In this document: positions 12,690 through 25,006 of the stretch, in pieces
How the letters are laid out: each line of letters opens with the position of its first letter
How positions within the stretch are numbered: the first letter of the stretch is position 1
Assembly (NCBI RefSeq): GCF_000801105.2
Contig: NC_079518.1
Coordinates: 9,308,106 to 9,372,105, forward strand
Origin: Raphanus sativus
Taxonomy: Eukaryota > Streptophyta > Magnoliopsida > Brassicales > Brassicaceae
Length of the DNA stretch: 64,000 bases
Direction: 5' to 3'
Program-made: the position numbers and the translations under genes
The notes under the pieces: generated by a model
Told to the model about the DNA's origin: nothing
The model's database searches: none
Seen by the model: the letters and a program-made list of their open reading frames with translations, nothing else

Positions 12690-13200
12690 TAAGTGAAGAT
12701 AGAAAAGAAGATGAATCCACTTTCATCGTATCCACCACCATCTTCCACTCCTCACATTTTCTACTTTCGTATCCACATCCACAACCACAACATCCACCAA
12801 CACGACATCCACTATCAGCCCCTCCTATGTATTCCCATCCACCACTACATCATCCATCACCACTACTTCCTCCTCATCACGTCTGCCACTTCCGTGTCCA
12901 TATCCAACACCATAGCATCCACAGTCACGACATCCACCACCACCTTCTTCTCCTCACGTCTTTTACTTCTGTATCTACATCCACCGCCACAGCATCCACC
13001 ATCACGACATCCACCACCACCCCCACCTCCTCCTCCTCCTCACGTCTTCCACCTTCATATCGACATCCACCACTATGACTTCCATCACCACTTCCTCCTC
13101 TCGAGTAGTCACTTTCACCACTATTTTCATCCTCATGTTTTTCACCACCGCTTCCGTTGAGGTAACCACCGTTATCTCCATCATAATCTCTAACACCCTC
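12690..13200. repeat. Inverted copy of the GTGGTGGATG minisatellite
   Basis: The plus strand reads as the reverse complement of the repeat at 9360-9760 (ccaccacc, catccacca, cctcctcac phrases). The plus-strand frame at 12693-13160 is a Pro/His-rich translation of the repeat and is not considered a gene. Confidence 0.65.
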
Positions 13201-14142
13201 ATTTTGAAATCAGATCTTTAAATTAAGATAAGAAAATCAGATAAGAAACTAACTTTTCATATATGAATCTGTTAGATATATCTACGAAATTAGGAACAGA
13301 GAGTCACAATTGAAAATGGATCGGAGTTTTTGGATTCATTGTGTGATTCACCAATGATCGAGGATGAAGAGCTGGAGAGACTAATCCGACGGAACCGTCT
13401 CAGATTGAGTAAAAGCTAGAGGTGGAGATAAAGAGCTTGAACAAAGTGAAATAATTCGATTTCTAGATCGAGAAGATCTGATGTCGATTTGAAGATTGAA
13501 AAGATGAAGATGAGTTAGATTTCACTTTCGTCAAAAAAGAGATGAAGAGATAAGATTTTTTTTTGTTTTTGTGCATAAAGAAATAATGTTATTAAGATAT
13601 TCTTATTAATTGGTTAAAAAAAAAGTTAATAACTCTTCTAGTTAGAAGGCTAACTATATATATACTTATTTTAGTTTAAGGTTATATTAGTAAAATTGCA
13701 GAAAGAAAGTGTGTTAAATAGGAATGTGTCGTGAAATTGCAAACTCAATTTGTGTCTCTAGGCGTAATATTCTCTATTTATTCATGTGATTCTATGCGGT
13801 ATACATATGGTCACATGTAACGTTACATGTGAGCTCACATGGTACACAGATTTTCTTAGAAAAACTTCTAATAAGGAATTAAGGGACCACATTTTGACGT
13901 TAGTATGTTTTTTTTTTTGAAACATGACGTTAGCATTAATCACTATAATATTTATTCAAAGAGTTAACTTTTGCGTAAAATGAAAATTAGAGTAAAAACG
14001 AGGTTATTCAAGAACATTTATTTATTATTATTTTTTATCAATTCAAGAACATTTATTCATTTCCAGAATTGACACACAAAAACAAACACAATTATCAGCT
14101 TATTATTCATGAACGATATTGAACTAAAATGCTTGTTTAGCT

Positions 14143-15492
14143 TCACTCCACTTCCCCTGTTTCTCCAGAGGACGAGAGAATGCTCCTAGTGAACAAAGAA
14201 GAACCATTGTTAGAAGCTGGTCTGAGCCCAAGAATCTCCGCAACAACGTTGTAGATCTGAACATTCTCGAACGAAGGCACTTTCTTTCCTTGCCTAAACC
14301 TTGGACCATGTCCAATGAAGATAGATCTCATGGAGAAGTACTGGTTGTCGTATCCATGATCTCCATGACATTCATGAGCACCTGTTCTGTTCTGTCTAAC
14401 CGTTAGACCTTCTCCGACCATTCCTACAATCGGCGGAACCCTAGAACTCTCCGAATAATGCAGCCTTTTAGGTAACTTCTCCTTCAAGTAAACCTGCAAA
14501 AACTCTCCGTTCTCTACTTTCCCTGAGCTTAAACCCTCGTTCATCTTAGCCACGAGTTCTGCGTTCTTCTCGCTTGGATTCTTGACATCTTTACCCCACT
14601 TAGGGTTCATGGCCAGCACGGGGCTATAAGCATTGATCCATTCCGCTGGTATCTTCACCCACTCTGCTAAATCATCAATGTAAATTGTTTTCATGTCACA
14701 GTTTGACACCATTCCGTGGTCGCCAAGCAATATCACATTAACCTCATCGAAGATTTCCCTCTTCTTCAGCCCTTGTATGACCCTGCCGATCATTTTATCG
14801 ACCCTCCCGACCGCAGCCGTAACACGAGGATCATCGGGACCATACTCATGGCCTTCCTTGTCCGGTTCATCGAAATACAGCATCAAGAAGTCAGGTATAT
14901 CGCTGTGTGGAAGATCGAAGTAGCTCAACACTTTATCGACCCTTTCTTTGAAAGGAACGGAAGAGTTGTAGTGGGGACACAACTCTTTAGGACAAGTCCA
15001 AGAATCTTTGGGGACTTCAGAGCCTGGCCAGAAGTAAGTGACAGCCTTGCGACCTTGGTTTGCTGCGGTTACCCACAACGGTTCACCTAACCACCATTTT
15101 GGGTCTAGGCCTTTGTTGAACTTATCACCGGTTATGGGATCAGTAAACGAGTTCATGATTATACCGTGGTAAGCCGGGTAGAGTCCGGTTGCGATTGAGT
15201 AGTGGTTTGGGAAGGTCATGGTGGGGAAAACCGGGATTAAACCGGACTTGGCTTCGGTTCCTTCGGATATGAGTAGGTCGATGTTTGGTGTATCGGTTTT
15301 GAATTGGTAACCGAATCGGAAACCGTCGCAGGAAATCATTAAAACAACTGGTTTGTTGAGCTTCTTGAAGGGCCAAGGTCGCCCGGTTCTAGAGGAAGGA
15401 GAATCCAAACCGTTGGTCGTGGCAAGAACATGAGCTAAAATGAGAAGGGTGAGAGATAGTTTGAGATACATAACATGTTTGGTTTTTGCCAT
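14143..15492 (-). CDS. Ectonucleotide pyrophosphatase/phosphodiesterase, copy 2
   Basis: Single-exon gene, 449 aa from the ATG at 15492. Upstream in-frame codons to 15606 run through a TATA-like box and are not used. A signal peptide (LKLSLTLLILAHVLATTNG) precedes the catalytic domain: ISCDGFRFGY (Asp56), FPTMTFPNHY (nucleophile Thr93), FDEPDKEGHEYGPD, LGDHGM and GDHGYDN. All expected metal ligands and the nucleophile are present, so an active secreted or vacuolar hydrolase is likely. About 17 substitutions by eye separate it from the copy at 25007, roughly 96% identity. It is much further from the copy at 7236. The promoter, leader and 3' flank are duplicated with it. Confidence 0.94.
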   Translation of the reverse strand: MAKTKHVMYLKLSLTLLILAHVLATTNGLDSPSSRTGRPWPFKKLNKPVVLMISCDGFRFGYQFKTDTPNIDLLISEGTEAKSGLIPVFPTMTFPNHYSIATGLYPAYHGIIMNSFTDPITGDKFNKGLDPKWWLGEPLWVTAANQGRKAVTYFWPGSEVPKDSWTCPKELCPHYNSSVPFKERVDKVLSYFDLPHSDIPDFLMLYFDEPDKEGHEYGPDDPRVTAAVGRVDKMIGRVIQGLKKREIFDEVNVILLGDHGMVSNCDMKTIYIDDLAEWVKIPAEWINAYSPVLAMNPKWGKDVKNPSEKNAELVAKMNEGLSSGKVENGEFLQVYLKEKLPKRLHYSESSRVPPIVGMVGEGLTVRQNRTGAHECHGDHGYDNQYFSMRSIFIGHGPRFRQGKKVPSFENVQIYNVVAEILGLRPASNNGSSLFTRSILSSSGETGEVE

Positions 15493-16470
15493 GGGAAAGA
15501 ATGTATGTGATGGTTTTTGCAAGCTGCAGCATATGATATTTATAGAACGAAATAAAATTTTCGTTGGGGTCAGAATATGAAACATATATTTAAGTCCTAG
15601 ATACACAGTACATTGAGGATTTGTTTCCTAGTATAAGTTAAATTAGACCTTGACCTTTCCAACCGGGTATTTTTTTATAAATTTTAAATTTCCTAATTAA
15701 ATAATATAGAAATAGATCATAATATTTTCTACTTCCAAAATCTTAGCCTCCCTTAAAAACAAATAAGATAAATTTATAAATACATAAATATATAAAAATA
15801 TTTGGAAGTAAATAAATTTGTTAAAAAAATAATCTTACGAAGTTGTTGTTTATTTTTTTAGCTTGACCCGTGGCCGTATAAATCTTTGCTTTCAATTTTT
15901 TTTTTCTTTGTACTAATGATAATGTATGTATATATTATATATATATTTGTAATTAATATGTACTAGTGATAACCCACACCCTGTACGGAGTGAATAATTT
16001 AAAAATATTACCACTTTGAATTAATAGACATTATAAAAATAAAAATAAAATCGAAAGAAATACTACATGTTATAATTATAAAATAAGGGTTTAAACAAAA
16101 TTGAGTATGTCAATATAAATTTATTTCCGACCAAAATTTTTTAAACTTGTGTGTTTATCTATTTAATTGAAGTATAGTTCGTGGAAGTGAATCAGTAATA
16201 GTAAGTAAATACTAATATAAAATAAATTATGAAGTAAAGATGAAACAAAACATATAAAAATAAAATATTTGTTTTTATAAAATAAATTATACATATAAGA
16301 TAAACGAAACATAAGAAAATATACTATTAAAACTATTCAGAAACAAAATATAAAAAAACAAAATTAAACTAAAAATTGATAAAAAAAACAACTGCCATGA
16401 ATAATAGTGTCTTCAGAAATAGGGAGTCGAGAAAAAGGGTGTGGTGAGTCGATGAATTGTAGAGAACATA
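15493..16470. other. AT-rich flank upstream of NPP copy 2
   Basis: The first 50-60 bp hold the leader and TATA box. The stretch 15680-15800 resembles the interior of the small Helitron at 29338-30074 (shared phrases 'tttcctaatt', 'cttagc(c/a)tcccttaaaa'). A CTAG at 15963 lies at a sequence with no Helitron-like hairpin and is not called. No gene is supported. Confidence 0.4.
15537..15544 (-). promoter_or_regulatory. TATA box of NPP copy 2
   Basis: Minus strand reads TATAAATA, 45 bp upstream of the ATG at 15492. The same box sits at 26401-26408 before the paralogue. Confidence 0.6.
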
Positions 16471-18257
16471 TCTATACTATTAAAAGGAAAATAATCTTAA
16501 AAAATTCTATTTATGCAAGGTTGTTGCACCCATTCATTTTAGCCAACATTTTATATACAACTAAATATCTTAACCAACCTTTATTATAGCAACATGATTG
16601 TGAGACCCATACATAAATTAAATCGATCACTATTCAATTGGTTTTACTTATTTTACCGATCACTACTTTTTAAGTCTTAAGTAATAAGTTATTATTAATA
16701 TTTTCATTATTGTAATAGCATAATTAATCGATAATAATCGATTCAGACGTTCAAAAAAAGTAATAAGTTATTACTAATCAAAACATCAAAAGTCATACAA
16801 CAAAATTAATTTATTAACTTTTAAATAATCTGTGAAAGAAATATTACCAATAAATTACCCACGTATAAACCAAAATTTCATAAAATACATATGTTAAACT
16901 TTATTCCTAATAAACACTGAAAAGTCATACAACAACAATGTTATATTTAACATAACAATGTGTATGAAAATATTATCTCGCATATCAAGAGTTTTACATA
17001 TACACTTTTGAATGTCATACATAATTATATTATCTAGCTCATTAATATTTAACATATTGAATGTCAAAAAAAATTAATGGTTTAAATACCACATACAATA
17101 TTTTCTTTTCTAATTCTAATTAAAGGTTTAAATACCTAAATTTAAATGAATAACATTAATACAATTAGTTTACTTTATATGACAAATTAAATAATTATTA
17201 AATTTTATGTACTATTATAAAGTATATTAGAAGTTTAATCAATTTTTCAAAAAAAATATTTTAAGATTTGTCTGGGTTTTTACTAGATCAACCAGTATCA
17301 ATTTACCGTGTTAATGGCGGATTTTTGGGATTCATCAGATTTTGAATTAATAGTTTTTTCGTTAAATCCGAACTTTGTAGAAACATAGCAGTTGCATAAC
17401 CTTAGATAGAATACTACATGAACAACATAAACCAATCTTGATTATATACAGTTACTGAGTCTATTCGTTCGACTGCCGGTCCAGATTGGATATAAAAAAA
17501 ATCAGAGGATTTGGAGTTTTCAGTTTAAATATCATGTAAATGTATAATTTTTGAAAATAAATGGACTTTTTAATTTTTACTTCATCTCATAATATTATAA
17601 AAATATATAATTTAATGAATAATAACACTAAATATACATTATGAGCTTAAAATAAGATTTACCCACAATATTTATCTTATATATTTATAATATACAGATT
17701 GTACTCATAACAGGTTTTTACTGTTACTTTATAACAAAATTGATTTATATTAACAACATGTTTTCCCCACATTAACAACATGTTTTCCCCACATCTTCTT
17801 TGGGTAATTACGGATTTATAGATAAAAATGTTAGATAGTTTGGGATTTTCAGTTCAAATATCAAGTAATTCGGATAAAAATATAGTATAATGTAGATAAT
17901 TTAAATATTTTGAACAAAAAATATTTGGATAATTCGGTTTTCTTTGGTAATTCGGTTTATAATAGGATATTTGGTTATTTATAAATTGAATATAATTAAT
18001 ATTGTAAGTATATAATTTGTGTTTAAAAAATCAGGTACGCATTTAGTTCTCAGTTATAAATGAACTCCAGTTCATGTTTGGTTTTCGTTTTTTTCAGTTT
18101 GGCACGGTTCAGTTCACGGGTCCAGATATTTTTCTAAATCTCTACAATATTTTATATAAAATTTATTTTAAAATAATTTATTAATTTTCGAAAACAATGT
18201 TGGCAAAAAGAAAAATCGAAACAAACCTATGCTTTTCAAGGACGGGTCAAAATCTAG
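16471..18257 (+). mobile_element. Non-autonomous Helitron
   Basis: The 5' end TCTATACTATTAAAAGG follows an A, and the 3' end GGGTCAAAATCTAG precedes a T. This matches insertion between A and T without target duplication, as known for Helitrons. The hairpin before the 3' end is degenerate. The interior is AT-rich with no Rep/helicase coding. Confidence 0.65.
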
Positions 18258-18588
18258 TATTTATATTAAGATGTCACACATTACACGGGTTAATGAAACC
18301 AATTAATTGATCACAATAATTATTATAATATTAACTTTAACTATGTAATGTTGAATAACTTGCGCTCCAATTATATAATAGAACTTACCTTAATTCTGTA
18401 GACAAAAATTATCAAATTTTCATATATATTACTGTATTGAAGGAAAATTCTGGAAGACACACAATTAGGATTTTGTTTTAATAATTTTAATTTTATATAA
18501 TCTAACTTTCTTATACACGACAGTCAATTATTTGATTAAAATTTAGTAACCGTAATCGAGACCTATTATTACCAAATAATTTATCAAA

Positions 18589-19242
18589 CTAGGTGTTTTG
18601 CCCGCACATGCGGGCATAAATAATTTTCAAAAATAAATATATTATCAGTTCAAATATAATTAAATAACTTATTGATCATACATTAAATATATTTAATGTG
18701 TACAAGTTTATATGGTAACATAAATACTTTTTATTACGTAACATAAACTTAAAAACACTAATGATTTTGATAAAAATATTTCGTAATAAATCAATATTAA
18801 ACTATTTTTATATGATATTTTTCAATATAATAAAATTATATTTGATTGCGTAAAATAAATCTTAAACATTATTATAAGGTATTTATATTTTAATAATTTA
18901 GAACTATTTTAAAATGTAAAATATTATTTTGAATAACCCAAATAAATACTTTTATACAATGATAATTATCAATAAATGAAATTTGGCTTTTAATATATAG
19001 TTTAATTGTATATTAACAAATATAATTATTCATTAACTTAATAAAGACTTTAAAACATAATATAAATTATTTAGATAATAATAATTACCAATCAATAAAA
19101 TTCGTTTTTAATTTTATGGTTATTCATACATTAATTGGATTTAGTTTCTGGTTATTAATACAAATTATTTTTAGATAATGATAATTATATAACCAAATAA
19201 ATTTGTTTCTAAATTATGGTTGATTATATATTAATTCGTTTT
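18589..19242 (-). mobile_element. Helitron, 3' part, running into the gap
   Basis: Read on the minus strand, the 3' terminus is CTAG preceded inward by a hairpin (TGCCCGCACATGCGGGCA on the plus strand), flanked by A at 18588. The other end is lost in the N run. Confidence 0.6.
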
Positions 19243-19342
19243 NNNNNNNNNNNNNNNNNNNNNNNNNNNNNNNNNNNNNNNNNNNNNNNNNNNNNNNNNN
19301 NNNNNNNNNNNNNNNNNNNNNNNNNNNNNNNNNNNNNNNNNN
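19243..19342. other. Assembly gap (100 N)
   Basis: Exactly 100 N bases, the usual placeholder for a gap of unknown size. It falls between two Helitron 3' ends that face the same way. Confidence 0.98.
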
Positions 19343-19344
19343 GA

Positions 19345-19375
19345 CTAGGATAAGATCCGCGCCTTGCGCGGGATG
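19345..19375 (-). mobile_element. Helitron 3' terminus just after the gap
   Basis: CTAGGATAAGATCCGCGCC begins after an A at 19344. The hairpin CCGCGCCTTGCGCGG directly inside is typical of Helitron ends. The other end was not located downstream with confidence, so only the terminus is given. Confidence 0.55.
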
Positions 19376-20579
19376 AAGTTGTTATTTTTATTATGTTTTG
19401 GAGAATGAAACAATAGTTCGGTTTCATTTAGATTAGGAGTGTTCAATCCGGATATCGGGTTGGTTTCGGTTATGTTCGGTTTTTAATGTATTTCGGTTAG
19501 TAAAAATATAACTACTATTCTAAATCCATATTTACTTCGGTTCGATTTGGCTTATATACCGTCGGTTTTCAGTTTATTCGTTTTTATACCAAAAAATAAT
19601 AATTATTTAGTTTGAGATCATATATATATATTATACGAATTTTAGAGTCATGTTGTCAAAAAGTCATTTATTAAAAAATATTATATATTTAAATAAAATA
19701 ATAAAAAACAAAAAATGCTTCTATCATCTAATAAAATAATCAAATCTAGAATTAATATCAAAGCTCTAAATTTTGAAAATAAAAATAAAAGACAAAACTG
19801 AAGCATGAAATAAAAGCTTTTATATTCTTCCATATTTAGTGTTCATCAAATTAATATGTTTTCGATTGAACACAGTTTCTTTTGTTTAAAGATAAAAAAG
19901 TTGTAAAGAATTTCAACTAATTGTTGATCAAATTATAATCTTTACTTCAATTTAGTTATTGTTAAAATAAAGCAAAAATATCGAAAAAGAAAGACTAAGA
20001 AAATAAGAAGCCTCAGTTGCAGTAAATTGTTACTTAATTATAATTCAAGTGATTCAAGTGATTTACAAATTATAATTATGGTTCAACTCATATAACAAAT
20101 AGATATTCATGCGTCGTTATAAATATATACATATTTACATGTTTCAGTTTAATCGGTTATAAATCAAACCATATCCAAATCCTACGGTTTTTATAAAATT
20201 ACATCCATTTGGTTACGACGGTATATACCAAAACAAAACCATATTATCTATTTCTGTTCGGTTCGATACTCTTCGGTTTAGCATATTGAACAGCCCTAAT
20301 TTGAATATTAGTTGGTTTGGATTGTTTTTTTATCATATATTAATATCCTATCGTAGAATTGGATTTTAAATTCATATTTTTTGGAACCTTACATGTGAAT
20401 TTTATATTAAAAATAAAACATAAAATACATAGTTTGAACACACATTTATGTAGAGTGTGAAAAAATTTATTAGAGTGTGAATGTTCATTCTTAAATAATT
20501 GTGAGACTGCCACATTCCATTATAGTGTGAATAAATTTCTTAAAATGTTTCTCCTTTAATATATTATATATACATGAAA

Positions 20580-20770
20580 CCTCTATAAATTAATAATTTT
20601 GGGACTACACCAAAATTATAAATTTTTATTAATTTATAGAGATTATTAATTTATCGATATACTAATTGAACCAAAAACTCAATTTGGGATTATAAAATTA
20701 TATTAATTTATATAGATTTTTAGTGTATATTAATTTATTGATTATTAATTTAAAGATGTTATACTGTATA
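20580..20770. repeat. AT-rich palindromic repeat sequence
   Basis: Several interleaved near-palindromes around 'attaatttatagagattattaattta' type phrases. It looks like repetitive DNA but I cannot assign a family. No gene is seen between 19376 and 23334. Confidence 0.3.
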
Positions 20771-21087
20771 TAGGAGATATGTTGGGCTGAACATTTGTAA
20801 TTGTAATTGTGTACTGAAATCTATTTTGAATTTATGATGAGTCTGATCAATTTGGGCTTAAATTTTTTATCACCATGTTTATATCTATAAAAACTGTAAT
20901 ATGGTCAATAAGTCATTTTTATTACAAAAACATGTTTTACAATTTTTTAATATTTAACTTTCACATCATTGAGAACTATTTTAATGATTTTAGAACCATC
21001 ATCTTATTATTTCCAAAATTGAATTACTTTGACTTTAGTCTTCCACATAGTTTTGAAAGCTTTCAACTGAACGAATAAAATTGATGC

Positions 21088-21092
<5 letters not shown>

Positions 21093-21152
<60 letters not shown>
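21093..21152. repeat. (AT)30 microsatellite
   Basis: Uninterrupted AT dinucleotides for 60 bases. Confidence 0.97.
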
Positions 21153-21156
<4 letters not shown>

Positions 21157-21879
21157 TAATTTGAATATTTATAAATAAAATTCATGTTAATACAATTTTA
21201 TAATTATTTGTATCTTATTATAACAAAACAAATTAAGCTATTGATCACAAAATTTTCAAAGTGATATATTCAAATTTCTAATAATTTATAAACGTTTTGA
21301 AAAATTCAAAAAATAACATATAAGAAAAAATCTAAATGTTTTTATTATATAGTTAATGTGATTTTTAATATCTTTTAATAATATAAATAAAAAACTAAGA
21401 TACAAAAATTTGCTATCAAATATTCACTATTCATAATAATTAATTTTAATATATACGTTAATTATATTAGGTAATTTCATAGCTTTTATTTAAGGAAAGT
21501 GCGAGATTGTTTTTGTACATTATTTATCAATTCGATAGTTAGTTTAATAAAAAGTGTAATATAAGTTAAGATGTACCAATTTACTTTTCTAAGAATAATA
21601 TATTTTGTATATTATATTTTATATAGTTATTTATTAAATGAAACTTCACAATCATACGGTTCTATGATCATTTATATCGTTTTATAACAAAATATTTAAA
21701 TCATTGATAACAAAATTTTCAATGTGAAAAATTTAATAAGTTTATAATTTATAAATGTTCTTGAAAACTCATTGAAAGTTTTGAAATTAAAATATTTATG
21801 TAATCTTATATGGTATATAGTTTAATCTATATATTTATTTGTTTTATTATTAAATGATACTTTTTACTCATATGGTTTT

Positions 21880-22790
21880 AAAATCATGTGTATCTTTTTA
21901 TAATAAAAGTGTTAAACCATTGATCATTAATTTTTAACATAATAGTTTAATATTTTAGTCATTTATTGTCATTTTTAAAATTCAAAATATAACATATACG
22001 AAAAATCTAAATTTTAATTTTATAGCTAATTCGATTGTTTAATTTATTTTAATAATATTAAATGAAACAAAAAATGATGGAGGATATATAAATTGTTATC
22101 AAATATATATTATTAGATACATTAATTGTCATATATATATATATATTAGTCATTTATGGTAATTTCGTAGGTTTTATTTAAGGAAAGAAAAGAAAATAGT
22201 AATTATATATAGCGGAACAATCATAAATGCTTCTATCGTAAATATCATATCATATCATATAGTTTGACCAAAGAATGTATCTAGCGACATATAAAAATCG
22301 AATGTATCTAGCGACATATAAAAATCGAATGTGGGTTTAAAATCATGTGTATCTTTTTATAATAAAAGTGTTAAACCATTGATCATTAATTTTTAACATA
22401 ATAATTTTAATAGTTTTAGTCATTTATTGTCATTTTTTAAAATTCAAAATATAACATATACGAAAAAATCTAAATTTTAATTTTATAGCTAATTCGATTA
22501 TTTAATTTATTTTAATAATATAAAATGAAACAAAAAATGATGGAGGAGATATAAATTGTTATCAAATCTTTATTATTAGAAACATTAATTGTCATATATA
22601 CATATTACTCATTATGGTAATTCCGTAGGTTTTATTTAAGGAAATAAAATAAAATAGTAATTATATCTAGCGGAACAATCATAAATGCTTCTATTATAAA
22701 TATTATATCATATCATCATATCATATAGTTTGACCAACGAATGTATCTAGCAATATATAAAAACCGAATGTGGACCTACTTATTTTTCAA
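21880..22790. repeat. Tandem duplication of about 459 bp, with a 34-bp repeat at the junction
   Basis: 'aaatcatgtgtatctttt' occurs at 21881 and again at 22340. The following sequence (ttaaaccattgatcatta, aaaatgatggagga, gcggaacaatcataaatgc) repeats in the same order. Near 22270-22330 a 34-bp unit containing 'gtatctagcgacatataaaa' is itself doubled. All of it is non-coding. Confidence 0.75.
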
Positions 22791-23629
22791 TTGAATGTAA
22801 TTGACTATCTAATTGAGTGACACCTAAGCATTGGGGTCTTTTTTAAATATTACAAAATTGAGGTTACAATTTTTCAAATGTTTCTCAATTAATATATAGG
22901 GGATTAAGATCAAGTTCAAATTTTATAGGGTGGACTCATTATTAATGTTACCAAAAACGTAAAAAAAATATAATTTATTATAGGATCAGTTTATTAAAAA
23001 AATATCAAGTCCAACTATATATAAGGTCAAATTATTAAAAAAACGTAAATTAAAAATAGGATCAAGTTCAAATTTTTATAGGGTGAACTTAGATTACCTT
23101 TATATATAAAGTCTAACTATATATAAAATGTTTTATGATTAATAATAGTTGTAAGAACCAAAAAAAATTTTTTTTATTTGAGAGACCATCGCAATGCCAT
23201 TATATTTAGATATTAAATTTGTATACACTGTAGTTATACATTATACTTAGTTTGCGTTTATATATATATAATAATAACTATATATAAAAACCAAAACAAT
23301 ATTTTGAGAAGATATTACTAAATAATTGACAATTTTTGTTTGTGCAACATTTTTGTTACATTTTATCATTTTGGTATTGTAGTTTTATTAATCTTTTGTT
23401 ACACATTTGCATTTCGAATTCAACGTTGGCGACGGCAATAAGAGGTGATTCGATTAATAGACGTAGGTAATAGCAAAGAGGTAATATTTATTCATGTGAT
23501 TCTATGCGGTATATATGGTCACATGGTAAACAGATTTTCTTAGAAAAACTTCTAATAAGGAATTAAGAGACCACATTTTTTACGTTAGTATTTTTTTTTT
23601 TTGAAACATGACGTTAGTATTAATCACTA

Positions 23630-24771
23630 CTAGATTATGACCCGCTCGACCGAGCGGGAGTCATTTTTTTTATCTTTGTTTTTACTAAATGTTATACATG
23701 ATCGCTAATGTGTATTAATATAAAATTTTGATAAATAATAATGTGTACTAATGTATTTAAATAAGCAATGTGTTTAATTACTAAATTTGATTTTTAAAAT
23801 TTATGATAACGTAAAGTAGATTTTTTCTGTATTATTTAAAATATATAGTGCTATATATTTTGTATTTTCAACATTTATCATACTAAACTTACATTGGGGT
23901 ATTATTTATATGAAAATATGTGTAACATAATATATTTATATATTATATAAACATATGCACACCCGCACGGGTTTTATTTTTAAAATGTATTCTATATTGT
24001 TTAGTTTTATGTAGTATCGAGTTTGTATAATTCAATTTTGTGTTTAAAGAACAATATCAAAACTGTCTTTTGTATGTAAAAATAACATTTTGCAAGCGCG
24101 AGTTGTGTCTTTTTATTGTAACACAAAATTTTATATAAAATTTATGTTTTTTTATACATTACGAAATTTAATTTTTTAAAATAATTATTACGTAATTTCA
24201 AAGTGAATTTTATCTCTGAGGTCTAATATATTTTGTGTGTAATGGTTCAAAATATTTTCGATATATATTATATTTCAGTTTGGTTTGTTTTTAGTATTAT
24301 TGTATAAGTATAATACTACACAATATTACTATATTCTATACAATATATGAAGCTATGAGTTATTTGTTTTAGAAAGTAGATTAGGCCCAACGTAGTTATA
24401 AGAATAGTCATATCTTTATGTATGTGTCTATGACTTATCTACCTAATGTTATTCGTACTAATAAAATTAATATGGCCAATGAAAATATACTGATCAATTT
24501 AAAATGAATTGTATAGGGTAATTATAGAACGATTAATATTTTTTACTATTCTTAGTATATATCTTATTTAAATCGACATGTAATAAATGTAAAAATCATA
24601 TATGGAATATGGACAAAAAGAAGAATTGTATTTAAGGAAATACATCAATGGAAAGTTAGATTATGATACGTATTATATATAAAAAATGAAACATTTAATT
24701 TAAATATATGAGGTCCACCTTTAAAAATCCACCTAGAAGAAGTTGTAATGTTCCTGTTTTAATAAGATAGA
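23630..24771 (-). mobile_element. Non-autonomous Helitron (1.14 kb) in the NPP copy 3 flank
   Basis: The minus-strand element ends in CTAG (23630-23633), with the hairpin CCCGCTCGACCGAGCGGG just inside. It begins with TCTATCTTATTAAAAC at 24771. The host reads aatcacta before and taatattt after. The paralogous site near 13940-13955 reads aatcactataatattt without the insert, so the empty site proves precise insertion between A and T. A close relative lies at 32837-33957. No coding capacity was seen. Confidence 0.9.
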
Positions 24772-25006
24772 TAATATTTATTCAAAGAGTTAACTTTCGA
24801 GTAAAATGAAAATTAGAGTAAAAACGATGTTATTCAAGAACATTTATTCATTTCCAGAATTAACACAAAAAACATCACGAGCTAAAGCACATTGCTTAAT
24901 TAACCAAAAACAAACACAAATAAAACCCTTTCTCAAGAAAAAAAAACAAACACAATTATCAACTTATTATTCATGAACGATCTTGAACTAAAATGCTTGT
25001 GTAGCT

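Larger units (their letters stand above)
10680..13774. mobile_element. Composite Mutator-like element with 9-bp target-site duplication
   Basis: The element is bounded by the 9-bp direct repeat tatttattc at 10671-10679 and 13775-13783. Nine bases is the usual Mutator (MULE) duplication length. The ends are imperfect inverted repeats: GAGAGACTTAC at the left, and GAGAATATTACGCC when the right end is read inward, both followed by (T)GAGACACA-like sequence. The related duplicated locus near 23480-23500 reads straight through (aatatttattcatgtgattc), confirming the empty site. The interior looks composite: a plus-oriented half (10680-12465) resembling the copy at 8902-10510 and an inverted half carrying the same minisatellite. 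No transposase was recognised. Confidence 0.78.

Noticed and set aside
12693..13160. 155-codon Pro/His-rich plus-strand frame
   Set aside because: Same minisatellite in inverted orientation; composition is explained by the repeat.
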